Shown: piece after piece, positions 46,269 through 53,830 of the stretch | How the letters are laid out: each line of letters begins with the position of its first letter | How positions within the stretch are numbered: the stretch's first letter is position 1 | DNA from: Paracraurococcus lichenis | GTDB taxonomy: Bacteria > Pseudomonadota > Alphaproteobacteria > Acetobacterales > Acetobacteraceae | NCBI RefSeq assembly: GCF_030657435.1 | Contig: NZ_JAUTWS010000012.1 | Span: 62,001-126,000 of the forward strand | Length of the DNA stretch: 64,000 bases | Direction: 5' to 3' | Position numbers and translations under genes: made by a program | Notes under the pieces: generated by a model | The model's database searches: none | Seen by the model: the letters and a program-made list of their open reading frames with translations, nothing else | Told to the model about the DNA's origin: nothing

Positions 46269-47450
46269 TCAGCCTTCCGGGTTCCACCTTGGGTTGATGA
46301 GGCGGCTTTGCAGAAGGGATACTCCAATCCCTCGTTGGGTTGAACCGATAATTCGTTCACATATCGCACCACTACTTGCCTCTAACAAGGTGTCATAAAT
46401 CGGCCTTGTTGCTTCTTCGATTGCGCGAATATGGTCAGTATTGGCATTTACGAGCAGATCGAGCTTGTTCACGAACAGGCACAAGTATCTCAACTGACCG
46501 GCGCGCCTGACCATGTCGATTTGAGCATTCAATTGATTTGCCGGCCAACACTGGACGTGGTGCCGCACGCGTGCCTCGCTCCAATTCGGTTGCGGTTGCA
46601 CGAGGCTCTGATTGTCGCGCGGCGGGTCAAACAAATCGATGATGAGTATCAGTGAGGTCCAGGTTTTCGCTTTGGACTGCGGATTGACACTTTGAAACTG
46701 CACCAACGCCTCAGCCAGGCTCTGGCCGCGGTAGTCGTTGACGTCGACGCGCGTGACCACGGCGAAATCGGATTGAGGAAAATCGCTGTTCGCATATATC
46801 GTTTCATGCAGGAATGTGTAGATGCGGGGCTTCTCGGTCTTCACCCGCGGATCGGCGTTCACATTGAGCGTCAGAGAGCGGACGAGAGTCGTCTTTCCTG
46901 TGCCGGGTTCGCCCAGAACGAAGACCTTGTTATAGAACTCCTCGTATGTCTGCGGCAGGTCACCCTTGACGCCGGTTTCGCGTCTTGTCAGATGCTTGTC
47001 CAATGCGGTCTTGTATTCATTTCTTGCCGTTGCAAGCCGTGTTGTCTTGAGCCAGGCATAAAAAACCGACAGGCAATTCGTAAAGACCAGGAAGGTGATG
47101 CCGACGATCAGGGCTTGTGCTTGTGGATCATTGCTCAGTTTGCCGAACAGCGCTCTCGTTATGGAGGTCAGGACATCGGGCGGTTCCGGGGGGCGTGGGG
47201 GAACCGGCGGCAAGGGTTCTGCCTGGATCGTTGGTGGTGGCTGCGCGGGTTGCGGCTGCGGGGGTTGAACCACCTGCGGGGGTTGTGGCTGGACAGGCTG
47301 CGGTGCCGCCCTAGGAAGCTGCGATTGCGCCCGGGATGGCGGCGGCTGCACCTGGGCATAGCACGACTGCACCATGCCCACGGATGAAAGCAAAAACAGC
47401 GTCAGGCATGCAAAATTACGGAAAAGCCTTTCGCAACACTTATTAATCAT
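46269..47450 (-). CDS. Membrane-anchored Ras-like GTPase with periplasmic Pro/Gln-rich arm
   Basis: A 393-residue protein. A signal peptide (about residues 1-32, ending SCYA) is followed by a Pro/Gln-rich stretch (33-92), one membrane helix (about 113-134, ALIVGITFLVFTNCLSVFYAWL in split form), and a cytoplasmic P-loop domain. Its motifs are G1 GEPGTGKTT (180-188), G3 DYRGQ (239-243), beta-4 LILIIDLFDPP, G4 NKLD (328-331) and a G5-like IIGSTQRGIG. This order is that of Ras-like GTPases. ATG at 47450 follows AGGA; an ATG at 47510 falls at the predicted transcription start. The coiled-coil gene starts 5 bases after its stop. The DNA is markedly AT-richer than the rest of the window. I know no named family for this architecture. 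Confidence 0.8.
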   Translation of the reverse strand: MINKCCERLFRNFACLTLFLLSSVGMVQSCYAQVQPPPSRAQSQLPRAAPQPVQPQPPQVVQPPQPQPAQPPPTIQAEPLPPVPPRPPEPPDVLTSITRALFGKLSNDPQAQALIVGITFLVFTNCLSVFYAWLKTTRLATARNEYKTALDKHLTRRETGVKGDLPQTYEEFYNKVFVLGEPGTGKTTLVRSLTLNVNADPRVKTEKPRIYTFLHETIYANSDFPQSDFAVVTRVDVNDYRGQSLAEALVQFQSVNPQSKAKTWTSLILIIDLFDPPRDNQSLVQPQPNWSEARVRHHVQCWPANQLNAQIDMVRRAGQLRYLCLFVNKLDLLVNANTDHIRAIEEATRPIYDTLLEASSGAICERIIGSTQRGIGVSLLQSRLINPRWNPEG

Positions 47451-47516
47451 TTTTCCTGATATTTCCGCTCGATATTGAACTCGATAGAATGAGACTAGAA
47501 AAGTTCTCATGACTTA

Positions 47517-47546
47517 ATTGTATGTTCTGAGCTGCGTCGGCGGCAA
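47517..47546 (-). promoter_or_regulatory. Putative promoter of the GTPase cassette
   Basis: On the minus strand TTGCCG (47546-47541) and TACAAT (47522-47517) are 18 bases apart, a good sigma70 match. Transcription would begin near 47510, giving a leader of about 60 bases before the ATG at 47450. The rest of 47451-47671 holds no gene. Confidence 0.5.
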
Positions 47547-47671
47547 ATCCGATCGTGCCCGGGTCTAGTGCGCCGGTCGCAACCCTAGAACGCCGCAGCG
47601 ACGCAAAGTTCAACGCGGCGCGCAGCGAGCAGGCCCGTCAACCGCCGCTTCGCCGCCGAACGCCCTCTGCC

Positions 47672-48805
47672 TCACACCACCTGCAGCAGGCCCGCGATCA
47701 GCTTCGCCCGCGGCACCAGGCTGCCCATCAGCAGGTGCTCCTCCAGCGTATGCCCGCCGGCGCCCTGCACGCCGAGGCCATCCAGCGTCGGGATGCCCAT
47801 GGCGCCGGTGAAATTGCCGTCCGAACCGCCGCCCGCGCTCTGATGCGCGATGTCGAAGCCGATGCTCTGCGCGATCCGCCGCGCGGTGCCGTAGAGCGCC
47901 AGCACCCCCGCATCCGGCTCCCAGACCGGCCGCGTCACCCCGCGGGTGACGACGAGCTGCACGTCATTGCCGGTCGGGCGCAGCGCCAGCATCTTCTCGA
48001 CCGCCTCGTCGAGGTCCGCCTGCCGCTTGGCCATGGAGAGGCTCTCGGCGTCGCAATAGGTCGCCACGCAGTTCACCCATTGCCCGCCATGGATGACGCC
48101 GACCGAATAGGTCACGTCCTCGGTCGTCATCGCCTCGATGGCGACGACCTGCCGGCACATCTCCCGGATGGCGCTGCGGCCATCGGCCAGCCGCGCGCCG
48201 GCATGGCTCGGCTTGCCGATGGCGCGCAGGTTGAAGCGGGCGATGGCGTAGCGCCCGGTCACCACGCCGCCATCGGGCCGCGCCGGCTCCGGCACCAGCA
48301 CCACGGCATGGCGCGCCGCCTCGGCCTCGATCAGGTCGCGGGTGGAGGGGCTGCCGATCTCCTCGTCGCTGGTCAGCAGCACCGTCACCGGCCGGCTGGT
48401 GGCGATCCCGGCGCGGATGAGCTGCCGGATGGCCTCGACGGCGATCCAGTTGCCGCCCTTCATGTCGTAGACACCCGGCCCGTAGAGCCGCTCGCCCTCC
48501 CGCCGCCAGGGCAGGGGCTCGAGCGTGCCGATCGGGTGCACCGTGTCGAGGTGCCCCATCACCAGGATGCCCTTCTCCTGCGACTTCGGGTGCGGGAAGC
48601 TGGCGCGCACGCAGTCGCCATAGCCCATGCGGCCCGGGATCGTCTCGACGCGGGCGCCGAGCAGCGCCAGGTCGCGCGCCGCCAGCGCCATCATGCGGTT
48701 GACCGCGGCGGCATCGAAGGTCGGGCTCTCGCACTCTACCCAGCGGCGCAGGCCGGGCAGCATCGCCTCGGCATCGAAGGGCAGGTCGAGGGCGGGCGCG
48801 TCCAT
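47672..48805 (-). CDS. M20-family metallopeptidase (glutamate carboxypeptidase-like)
   Basis: A 377-residue zinc peptidase. Metal and catalytic residues are in order: His85 and Asp87 in GHLDTV, the bridging Asp114 in VYDMKGG, Glu148-Glu149 in TSDEEIGSP, Glu173 in VPEPARPDGG, and a late His in GAGGHTLEEH. It has the dimerisation/lid domain in the middle and resembles carboxypeptidase G2 of Pseudomonas. GGAGAGAGAC precedes the ATG. No signal peptide, so it acts in the cytoplasm. The catabolic genes to its right are divergent. Confidence 0.9.
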   Translation of the reverse strand: MDAPALDLPFDAEAMLPGLRRWVECESPTFDAAAVNRMMALAARDLALLGARVETIPGRMGYGDCVRASFPHPKSQEKGILVMGHLDTVHPIGTLEPLPWRREGERLYGPGVYDMKGGNWIAVEAIRQLIRAGIATSRPVTVLLTSDEEIGSPSTRDLIEAEAARHAVVLVPEPARPDGGVVTGRYAIARFNLRAIGKPSHAGARLADGRSAIREMCRQVVAIEAMTTEDVTYSVGVIHGGQWVNCVATYCDAESLSMAKRQADLDEAVEKMLALRPTGNDVQLVVTRGVTRPVWEPDAGVLALYGTARRIAQSIGFDIAHQSAGGGSDGNFTGAMGIPTLDGLGVQGAGGHTLEEHLLMGSLVPRAKLIAGLLQVV

Positions 48806-48905
48806 GTCTCTCTCCGGTCGGGTCCCGCCCAGCCTCCCGCGGGTCGGCGGCGGCGGCAAGAGGCCGGCTTTCCCTCGCGCCGTTCGCGTCTGTTAGGATA
48901 GGGGC

Positions 48906-49865
48906 ATGACCCCGCCCCTCCGCCTCGTCCCACAGGCCGGCCCGTCCGTATGGACCGGCGCCGCGCTGACCCCGTCCGACTGGATGGTGCCGATCGGCGC
49001 GGAGGCGGCGGCGGAGATCGAGGCCGCGCTGGTCGCGCTGGCCGGCCGCCCTCCCGGCGGCCCGGCCGATGCGCCGCTCCCCGGCCTCGCCCCCGTGCTG
49101 CGCGGCATCGCGGAGCGGCTGGAGCATGGCCGCGGCTTCGCGCTGCTGCGCGGCCTCGACCTCGCGCGCTTCGCCGGGCCGGCGACCGAGGCGGCGCTGC
49201 TCGTCCTCGGGGCGCATCTCGGCACGGCGCTGGCGCAGGACGAGGCCGGTGCGCTGGTCGGCCGCCTCGCCGGCCCCGGCACCGGGGCGGAGGCGCCGGC
49301 GCGCTTCCATGCCGACCCGGCGGATGCCGTCGCGCTGCTCTGCCTGCGCCAGACCCGGGAAGGCGGGCGCGTCACCCTCGTCTCGGCGCCGGCGCTGCAC
49401 AATGCGCTGCTGAAATCGGACCGCGCCGCGCTCACTGCGCTGCATGCCGGCCTGCCGCACCGGAACGGCGGCGGCGAGCCGCTGCACATCCCGGTCTTCA
49501 GCACGGCGAGCGGCAGCTTCGTCGGCCGCTACGACCGCGACGCGATGCTCGAGGAGGCGCTGGAGGAGGCGCAGCGGGACGCGCTCGCGGCGCTCGATGC
49601 CGCCGCGGCGGCGGCGGGCCAGGCGCTGACCCTCGCGCTGCATGCCGGCGACATCCTCTTCCTCAACCCGCACCTCGTCTGGAAGCAGGTGCTGGCCGGG
49701 GAGGTGCCGGCGGCGGACGAGGCCTCGCGCGAGTTGCTGCGGCTCTGGCTGGCGACGCCCGGCTCGCGCGCGCTGCCGGAGAGCTTCGGCGCCGTCTTCG
49801 GCACGACGGCGGCGGGCGCGCCGCGCGGCGGCGTGCCGGTGGCCGGCGGCATGGTGGGGGGCTGA
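48906..49865 (+). CDS. TauD/TfdA-like Fe(II)/2-oxoglutarate dioxygenase
   Basis: A 319-residue protein with the clavaminate/TauD-type core. HADPADAVALLCLRQTREGG holds the iron-binding His135 and Asp137 (H-x-D), and the VSAPALHNALL helix follows. A distal His (NPHLVWK near residue 258) and a 2-oxoglutarate-binding Arg (LRLWLATPGSR) are in place. The distal motif is atypical, so full iron binding needs confirmation. It oxidises an unknown carboxylate. It is followed 5 bases later by the racemase-like gene. Confidence 0.82.
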   Translation: MTPPLRLVPQAGPSVWTGAALTPSDWMVPIGAEAAAEIEAALVALAGRPPGGPADAPLPGLAPVLRGIAERLEHGRGFALLRGLDLARFAGPATEAALLVLGAHLGTALAQDEAGALVGRLAGPGTGAEAPARFHADPADAVALLCLRQTREGGRVTLVSAPALHNALLKSDRAALTALHAGLPHRNGGGEPLHIPVFSTASGSFVGRYDRDAMLEEALEEAQRDALAALDAAAAAAGQALTLALHAGDILFLNPHLVWKQVLAGEVPAADEASRELLRLWLATPGSRALPESFGAVFGTTAAGAPRGGVPVAGGMVGG

Positions 49866-49870
49866 GGACG

Positions 49871-50605
49871 ATGCGGTTGCTGGTGGCGAATGCCAATACG
49901 ACGGAAGCGATCACGGAGCTCTGCGCCGCCTCGGCGCGCGCCGCCGCGGCGCCGGGGACGGAGATCATCCCCGCCACGCCGCGCTTCGGCCCGGCGGTGA
50001 TCGCGACAAGGGCCGAGAGCGCGATCGCGGCGCATGGCCTGCTCTCGCTGCTCGCCGAGCATGCCGGCCAGGTCGATGGCGTGCTGCTCGCCGTCTCGCA
50101 CGACACGGCGCTGGAGGCGGCGCGGCAACTCCTGCCCTGCCCGGTGGTCGGCATGACCGAGGCCGCCTGCCTCTCCGCCTGCCTGCTCGGCGGCCGCTTC
50201 GGGCTGGTGACCATGGGCAGCACGGAGGTCTACCGCGAGCGGATCGCGCAGCACGGCCTCGCCGCGCGCCTCGCCGCGCTGCGCGGCATAGCGCTGACGC
50301 CGCAGGATGCGGTGCGGGACCCGGAAGCCGTCGCGCTGCAGATGGATGCGGCGATCGCCGAGGTGGTGGCGGAGGGCGCGGATGCCGTGGTGCTGGGTGG
50401 CGCGGCGCTGGCCGGCATGGGGCCGCGGCTGCAGCGCAAGGCGGCGGTGCCGCTGCTGGACGGCATCGCCTATGGCGTGAAGCTGCTGGAGATGCTGGTG
50501 GCGCTGAAGCCGCCGAAGCCGGTGACGGGCAGCTACGCCGCACCAAGCGGGCGCGCGACGCTGGGCCTCGATCCGGCGCTGGCGGCGCTGTTGCAGGGCG
50601 GCTGA
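49871..50605 (+). CDS. Asp/Glu/hydantoin-racemase-like protein lacking catalytic cysteines
   Basis: A 244-residue protein with the family fold: LLVANANTTEAITELCAASA at the N-terminus, HDTALEAARQLLPCPVVGMTEAA, then GRFGLVTMGSTEVYRERIAQHG and VVLGGAALAGMGPRLQRK. Active racemases carry one Cys in the ACF/GC-type loop after the first strand pair and one in the VLGCAG-type motif. Here these positions read LLAVSHD and VLGGAAL, with no cysteine in either. Racemase activity is therefore doubtful; a maleate-isomerase-like or non-catalytic role is possible. It is in an operon with the dioxygenase gene. Confidence 0.82.
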   Translation: MRLLVANANTTEAITELCAASARAAAAPGTEIIPATPRFGPAVIATRAESAIAAHGLLSLLAEHAGQVDGVLLAVSHDTALEAARQLLPCPVVGMTEAACLSACLLGGRFGLVTMGSTEVYRERIAQHGLAARLAALRGIALTPQDAVRDPEAVALQMDAAIAEVVAEGADAVVLGGAALAGMGPRLQRKAAVPLLDGIAYGVKLLEMLVALKPPKPVTGSYAAPSGRATLGLDPALAALLQGG

Positions 50606-50638
50606 CCCGGGGCCGCTCCCCGCCGCGGCGCGGGTCTC

Positions 50639-51625
50639 CTATTCCAGCTTCGCGCCCGAGATCCGCACCACCTCCGACCACTTCGCATTCTCGGCGGCGA
50701 TGAACCTGGCGAAGGCGTCCGGCCCCATCGGCCGCGGCGCGCTGCCGATCTCCTGCAGCTTGGCCTGCACCGGCGCCTCGCCCAGGGCCTGCAGCGTCGC
50801 CCCGGCGATGGCGTCGATGACCGGGCGCGGCACCTTGGCCGGCGCCTGCAGGCCGAACCAGGCCACCGCCTCGAAGCCCTTGAGGCCGAGCGTCGCGCCG
50901 GCCTCGGCGACCGTCGGCACGTCGGGCGCGGTGAACCAGCGCTCCTTGCTCGTCACCGCCAGCAGCCGCAGCGCGCCCGATGCCAGGTGCGGCAGATAGG
51001 CCGGCAGGTTGTCGACCGCGACCTGCAGCCGTCCGGCCAGCAATTCCGGGATGACGCCATTGGTGCCGCGATAGGGCACGTGCTGCAGGTCGATGCCGGC
51101 CCTCGCCTTCAGCAATTCCCCGCAGAGATGCCCTGACGTGCCGTTGCCCGGCGTGCCGTAGTTCATCCCACCCGGGTCGCGCTTCGCCAGGGCGATGAGC
51201 TCCGCCAGGCTCTGCGCCGGCACGCGGTGGTCCACGATGACGCCGTTCGCCACCTCGTTCACCAGGGCGATGGGCGCGAGGTCCTTCTGCGGATCGTAGG
51301 CCAGCTTCTGGTAGAGGTACTGGTTGATGCTGGCGGTGCCGATGGTCGCCATCAGCAGGGTATGGCCGTCCGGCTCCGCCTTCGCCACCGCATCCGCGCC
51401 GACATTGCCGCCGGCGCCGGCGCGGTTCTCCACGACGAAGGGCTGGCCGAGCAGCCCGCCGAGCCGCTCGGCGATCACCCGCGCCGTGACGTCGGTGGCG
51501 CCGCCGGCTTGGAAGGGGACGATCAGGCGGATCGGCCGGCTGGGCCAGGCCGGCTGGGCGCGGAGGAGGCCGGGGGCGGCGAGCAGGGGCAGGGCGGCGA
51601 GCAGGGTGCGGCGGGACGTGTCCAT
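50639..51625 (-). CDS. Bug/TctC-family solute receptor 1
   Basis: A 328-residue exported receptor. The signal peptide runs MDTSRRTLLAALPLL to LLRAQ. Core segments are WPSRPIRLIVPFQAGGATDVTARVIA, LGQPFVVENRAGAGGNVGADAVAKAEPDG, NYGTPGNGTSGHLCGELLK, HVPYRGTNGVIPELLAGRLQVAVDNLPA and a late GSAPRPMGPDAFARFIAAENAKW. The ligand is probably an organic acid. It is the left-most of five tandem Bug genes and 68 bases from the next. Confidence 0.93.
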   Translation of the reverse strand: MDTSRRTLLAALPLLAAPGLLRAQPAWPSRPIRLIVPFQAGGATDVTARVIAERLGGLLGQPFVVENRAGAGGNVGADAVAKAEPDGHTLLMATIGTASINQYLYQKLAYDPQKDLAPIALVNEVANGVIVDHRVPAQSLAELIALAKRDPGGMNYGTPGNGTSGHLCGELLKARAGIDLQHVPYRGTNGVIPELLAGRLQVAVDNLPAYLPHLASGALRLLAVTSKERWFTAPDVPTVAEAGATLGLKGFEAVAWFGLQAPAKVPRPVIDAIAGATLQALGEAPVQAKLQEIGSAPRPMGPDAFARFIAAENAKWSEVVRISGAKLE

Positions 51626-51693
51626 GCGGCGGGCGGGTAGGACGGCCCGGCGCATTCGGCAAGCCGCGTTCCGCCCCGCCGGTCCATGGGCGG

Positions 51694-52674
51694 TCAATCC
51701 ACCGTCGCGCCGGAGAGGCGCACCACCTCGGCCCATTTGGCGATCTCCGCCCGGACGAAGCCGGCGAAGGCCTCGGGCGAGGTGCCGCCATCCGGCGTGA
51801 GGCCCGGCGGATCGGCGCCCAGATCGGCGAGGCGCGCGCGGTAGACCGGCTCCTTCGTGCAGGCATCGATCGCCTCGCCGAGCAGCGCGACGATCGCGCG
51901 CGGGGTGCGGGCCGGCGCCTGGACGCCGAACCAGGCGGTCGCCTCGAAGCCGGGAAAGCCGCTCTCGGCGACGGTCGGGACATCGGGCAGGGCGGGGGAG
52001 CGCCGCGCACCGGTGGTCGCCAGCGCCCGCAGCCGCCCGTCGCGGATATGGCCGATGCAGGAGGGCATGTTGTCGCTGCCCGCCTCCAGCCGCCCGGCCA
52101 CTGCCTCCACCAGCATCGGCCCGGCGCCGCGGAAGGGTACGTGCGAGATGCTGATCCCGGCGAGGTGCTTGAACAACTCCATGGTCATGTGCGGGCTGCC
52201 GCCGCTGCCCGCGCTGCCGTAGTTCATCGCGCCCGGCCTCGCCTTGGCCAGGGCGACGAACTCCGCGAGCGTCCGCGCCGGCACCGCGGGATGGACGAAG
52301 AGCACGTTCGGCACCTGCATCAGCAGGCCCAACTCGGAGAAATCCTCAGGCTTCACCGGCATGCGCGGGCCGAAGAGCGTGTAGTTGATGCTGCCCGTGC
52401 CGACATTGGTGGCGTGCAGGGTATAGCCGTCGGGCTCGGCGCGGGCGACGGCCTCGGCGGCGATGTTGCCGGTCGCGCCCGGCCGGTTCTCCACTGCGAC
52501 GGGCTGGCCGAGCCGCGGCGCGAGCCGCTCCGCGATCAGCCGCGCCGCGATGTCGGTGGTGCCGGCCGGCGGGAAGCCGGCGATCAGGCGGATGGGCCGC
52601 GCCGGCCAGGGCTGCTGCGCGCGGGCGAGCGCGGGCAGCAGGGCCGGGGCGGCGAGCAGGGCGCGTCGATGCAT
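51694..52674 (-). CDS. Bug/TctC-family solute receptor 2
   Basis: A 326-residue receptor. The signal peptide runs MHRRALLAAPALLPALARAQ, then WPARPIRLIAGFPPAGTTDIAARLIAERL, VENRPGATGNIAAEAVARAEPDG, MNYGSAGSGGSPHMTMELFK, HVPFRGAGPMLVEAVAGRLEAGSDNMPSC. The C-terminal LGADPPGLTPDGGTSPEAFAGFVRAEIAKW is shared almost word for word with the next two receptors to its right, showing recent duplication. A strong hairpin lies upstream at 52762-52805, so it starts its own transcript. Confidence 0.93.
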   Translation of the reverse strand: MHRRALLAAPALLPALARAQQPWPARPIRLIAGFPPAGTTDIAARLIAERLAPRLGQPVAVENRPGATGNIAAEAVARAEPDGYTLHATNVGTGSINYTLFGPRMPVKPEDFSELGLLMQVPNVLFVHPAVPARTLAEFVALAKARPGAMNYGSAGSGGSPHMTMELFKHLAGISISHVPFRGAGPMLVEAVAGRLEAGSDNMPSCIGHIRDGRLRALATTGARRSPALPDVPTVAESGFPGFEATAWFGVQAPARTPRAIVALLGEAIDACTKEPVYRARLADLGADPPGLTPDGGTSPEAFAGFVRAEIAKWAEVVRLSGATVD

Positions 52675-52761
52675 GGCGTTCCTCCGATGGGTCCCGGTGC
52701 CTCCCGCGCCACCGCGGATCGCCCAGGCCCTTTCATTCCGGCGCGGCTTCGCGGCCCGCGC

Positions 52762-52805
52762 CCGGGGCGCTGTCACCCCGACGAGGCAGGGTGACAGCGC
52801 CCCGG
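52762..52805. terminator. Perfect 17-bp hairpin separating Bug transcripts
   Basis: CCGGGGCGCTGTCACCC pairs perfectly with GGGTGACAGCGCCCCGG around a 10-base loop. It lies 36 bases past the stop of receptor 3 and 88 bases before receptor 2, so it probably ends the receptor 4-3 transcript. Confidence 0.65.
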
Positions 52806-52840
52806 TCCACTGGTTCCAGGGCGGGTCCCGCCTCCCGGGA

Positions 52841-53830
52841 TCATTCCACGCGGGCGCCGCTGCGCCGGACCACCTCGGCCCATTTCACCCGCTCGGCAGC
52901 CATGAAACCCTCGAAGGCCTCGGGCGAGCTGCCGCCATCGGGCGTCAGCTTCGGCAGGTCGGCGCCGAGCTCGGCCATGCGGGCGCGGAAGGCGGGGTCC
53001 CTCGCCACCGCATCCACCTCCCGCCCCAGCCGCTCGAGGATCGGGCGCGGCGTGGCGGCCGGCGCGAGCAGGCCGAACCAGGCCGTCGCCTCGAAGCCGG
53101 CGATCCCGGCCTCCTGCATCATCGGGACCTCCGGCAGCACGGCGCTGCGGGCGGCACCCGTGGTCGCCAGCGCCCGCAGCTTGCCGTCGCGGACGAAGGC
53201 GAGGGCGGAGGGGATGTTGTCCATGCCCGCCTCGACCCTTCCTGCCATCAGCTCGGTCAGCATGGGCGCGCTGCCGCGATAGGGCACATGGGTCAGCGGC
53301 GCGCGCGTCTCGATGCCGAAGAGCTCCATGCAGATATGCGGGGAGGAGCCGATGCCGGCCGTGCCGTAGTTCAGCCCGCCCTGCCGCTGCCGGGCCAATG
53401 CCACCAGGTCGGCCACGCTCTGCACGGGGAGCGAGGGCGGGACCATCAGTACGTTCGGCACGCGCGTCAGCAAGCCGACCGCGGCGAGGTCGCCGGGCCT
53501 GTAGGGCATCTTGTCGCCATAGACGGCGAAGTTGATGGCGCCGGTGCCGATGGTGGTGAGCAGCAGCGTGTACCCATCCGGTTCGGCGCGGGCGACGGCC
53601 TCGCCGCCGACATTGCCGCCGGCGCCCGGGCGGTTCTCCACCACGACGGGCTGGCCGAGGCGCGCCGCGAGCCGCTCCGCCGCTAGCCGTCCCGTCAGGT
53701 CCGTGGTGCCGGCCGGGGTGAAGGGGATGACGATGCGGAGGGGGCGGCTGGGGAAGCCCTCCTCGGCCCGCGCCGCCGCCGGCAGGGCGAGCAGCGGCGC
53801 GGCGAGGAGGGCACGGCGGCCCGCGCTCAT
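52841..53830 (-). CDS. Bug/TctC-family solute receptor 3
   Basis: A 329-residue receptor. The signal peptide runs MSAGRRALLAAPLLALPAAARA. The fold includes FPSRPLRIVIPFTPAGTTDLTGRLAAERL, VVENRPGAGGNVGGEAVARAEPDG, NYGTAGIGSSPHICMELF, HVPYRGSAPMLTELMAGRVEAGMDNIPS and the C-terminal GADLPKLTPDGGSSPEAFEGF. Its first four coding bases overlap the stop of receptor 4 (ATGA), so the two are co-translated. The 166-base gap to receptor 2 contains the strong hairpin. Confidence 0.93.
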   Translation of the reverse strand: MSAGRRALLAAPLLALPAAARAEEGFPSRPLRIVIPFTPAGTTDLTGRLAAERLAARLGQPVVVENRPGAGGNVGGEAVARAEPDGYTLLLTTIGTGAINFAVYGDKMPYRPGDLAAVGLLTRVPNVLMVPPSLPVQSVADLVALARQRQGGLNYGTAGIGSSPHICMELFGIETRAPLTHVPYRGSAPMLTELMAGRVEAGMDNIPSALAFVRDGKLRALATTGAARSAVLPEVPMMQEAGIAGFEATAWFGLLAPAATPRPILERLGREVDAVARDPAFRARMAELGADLPKLTPDGGSSPEAFEGFMAAERVKWAEVVRRSGARVE

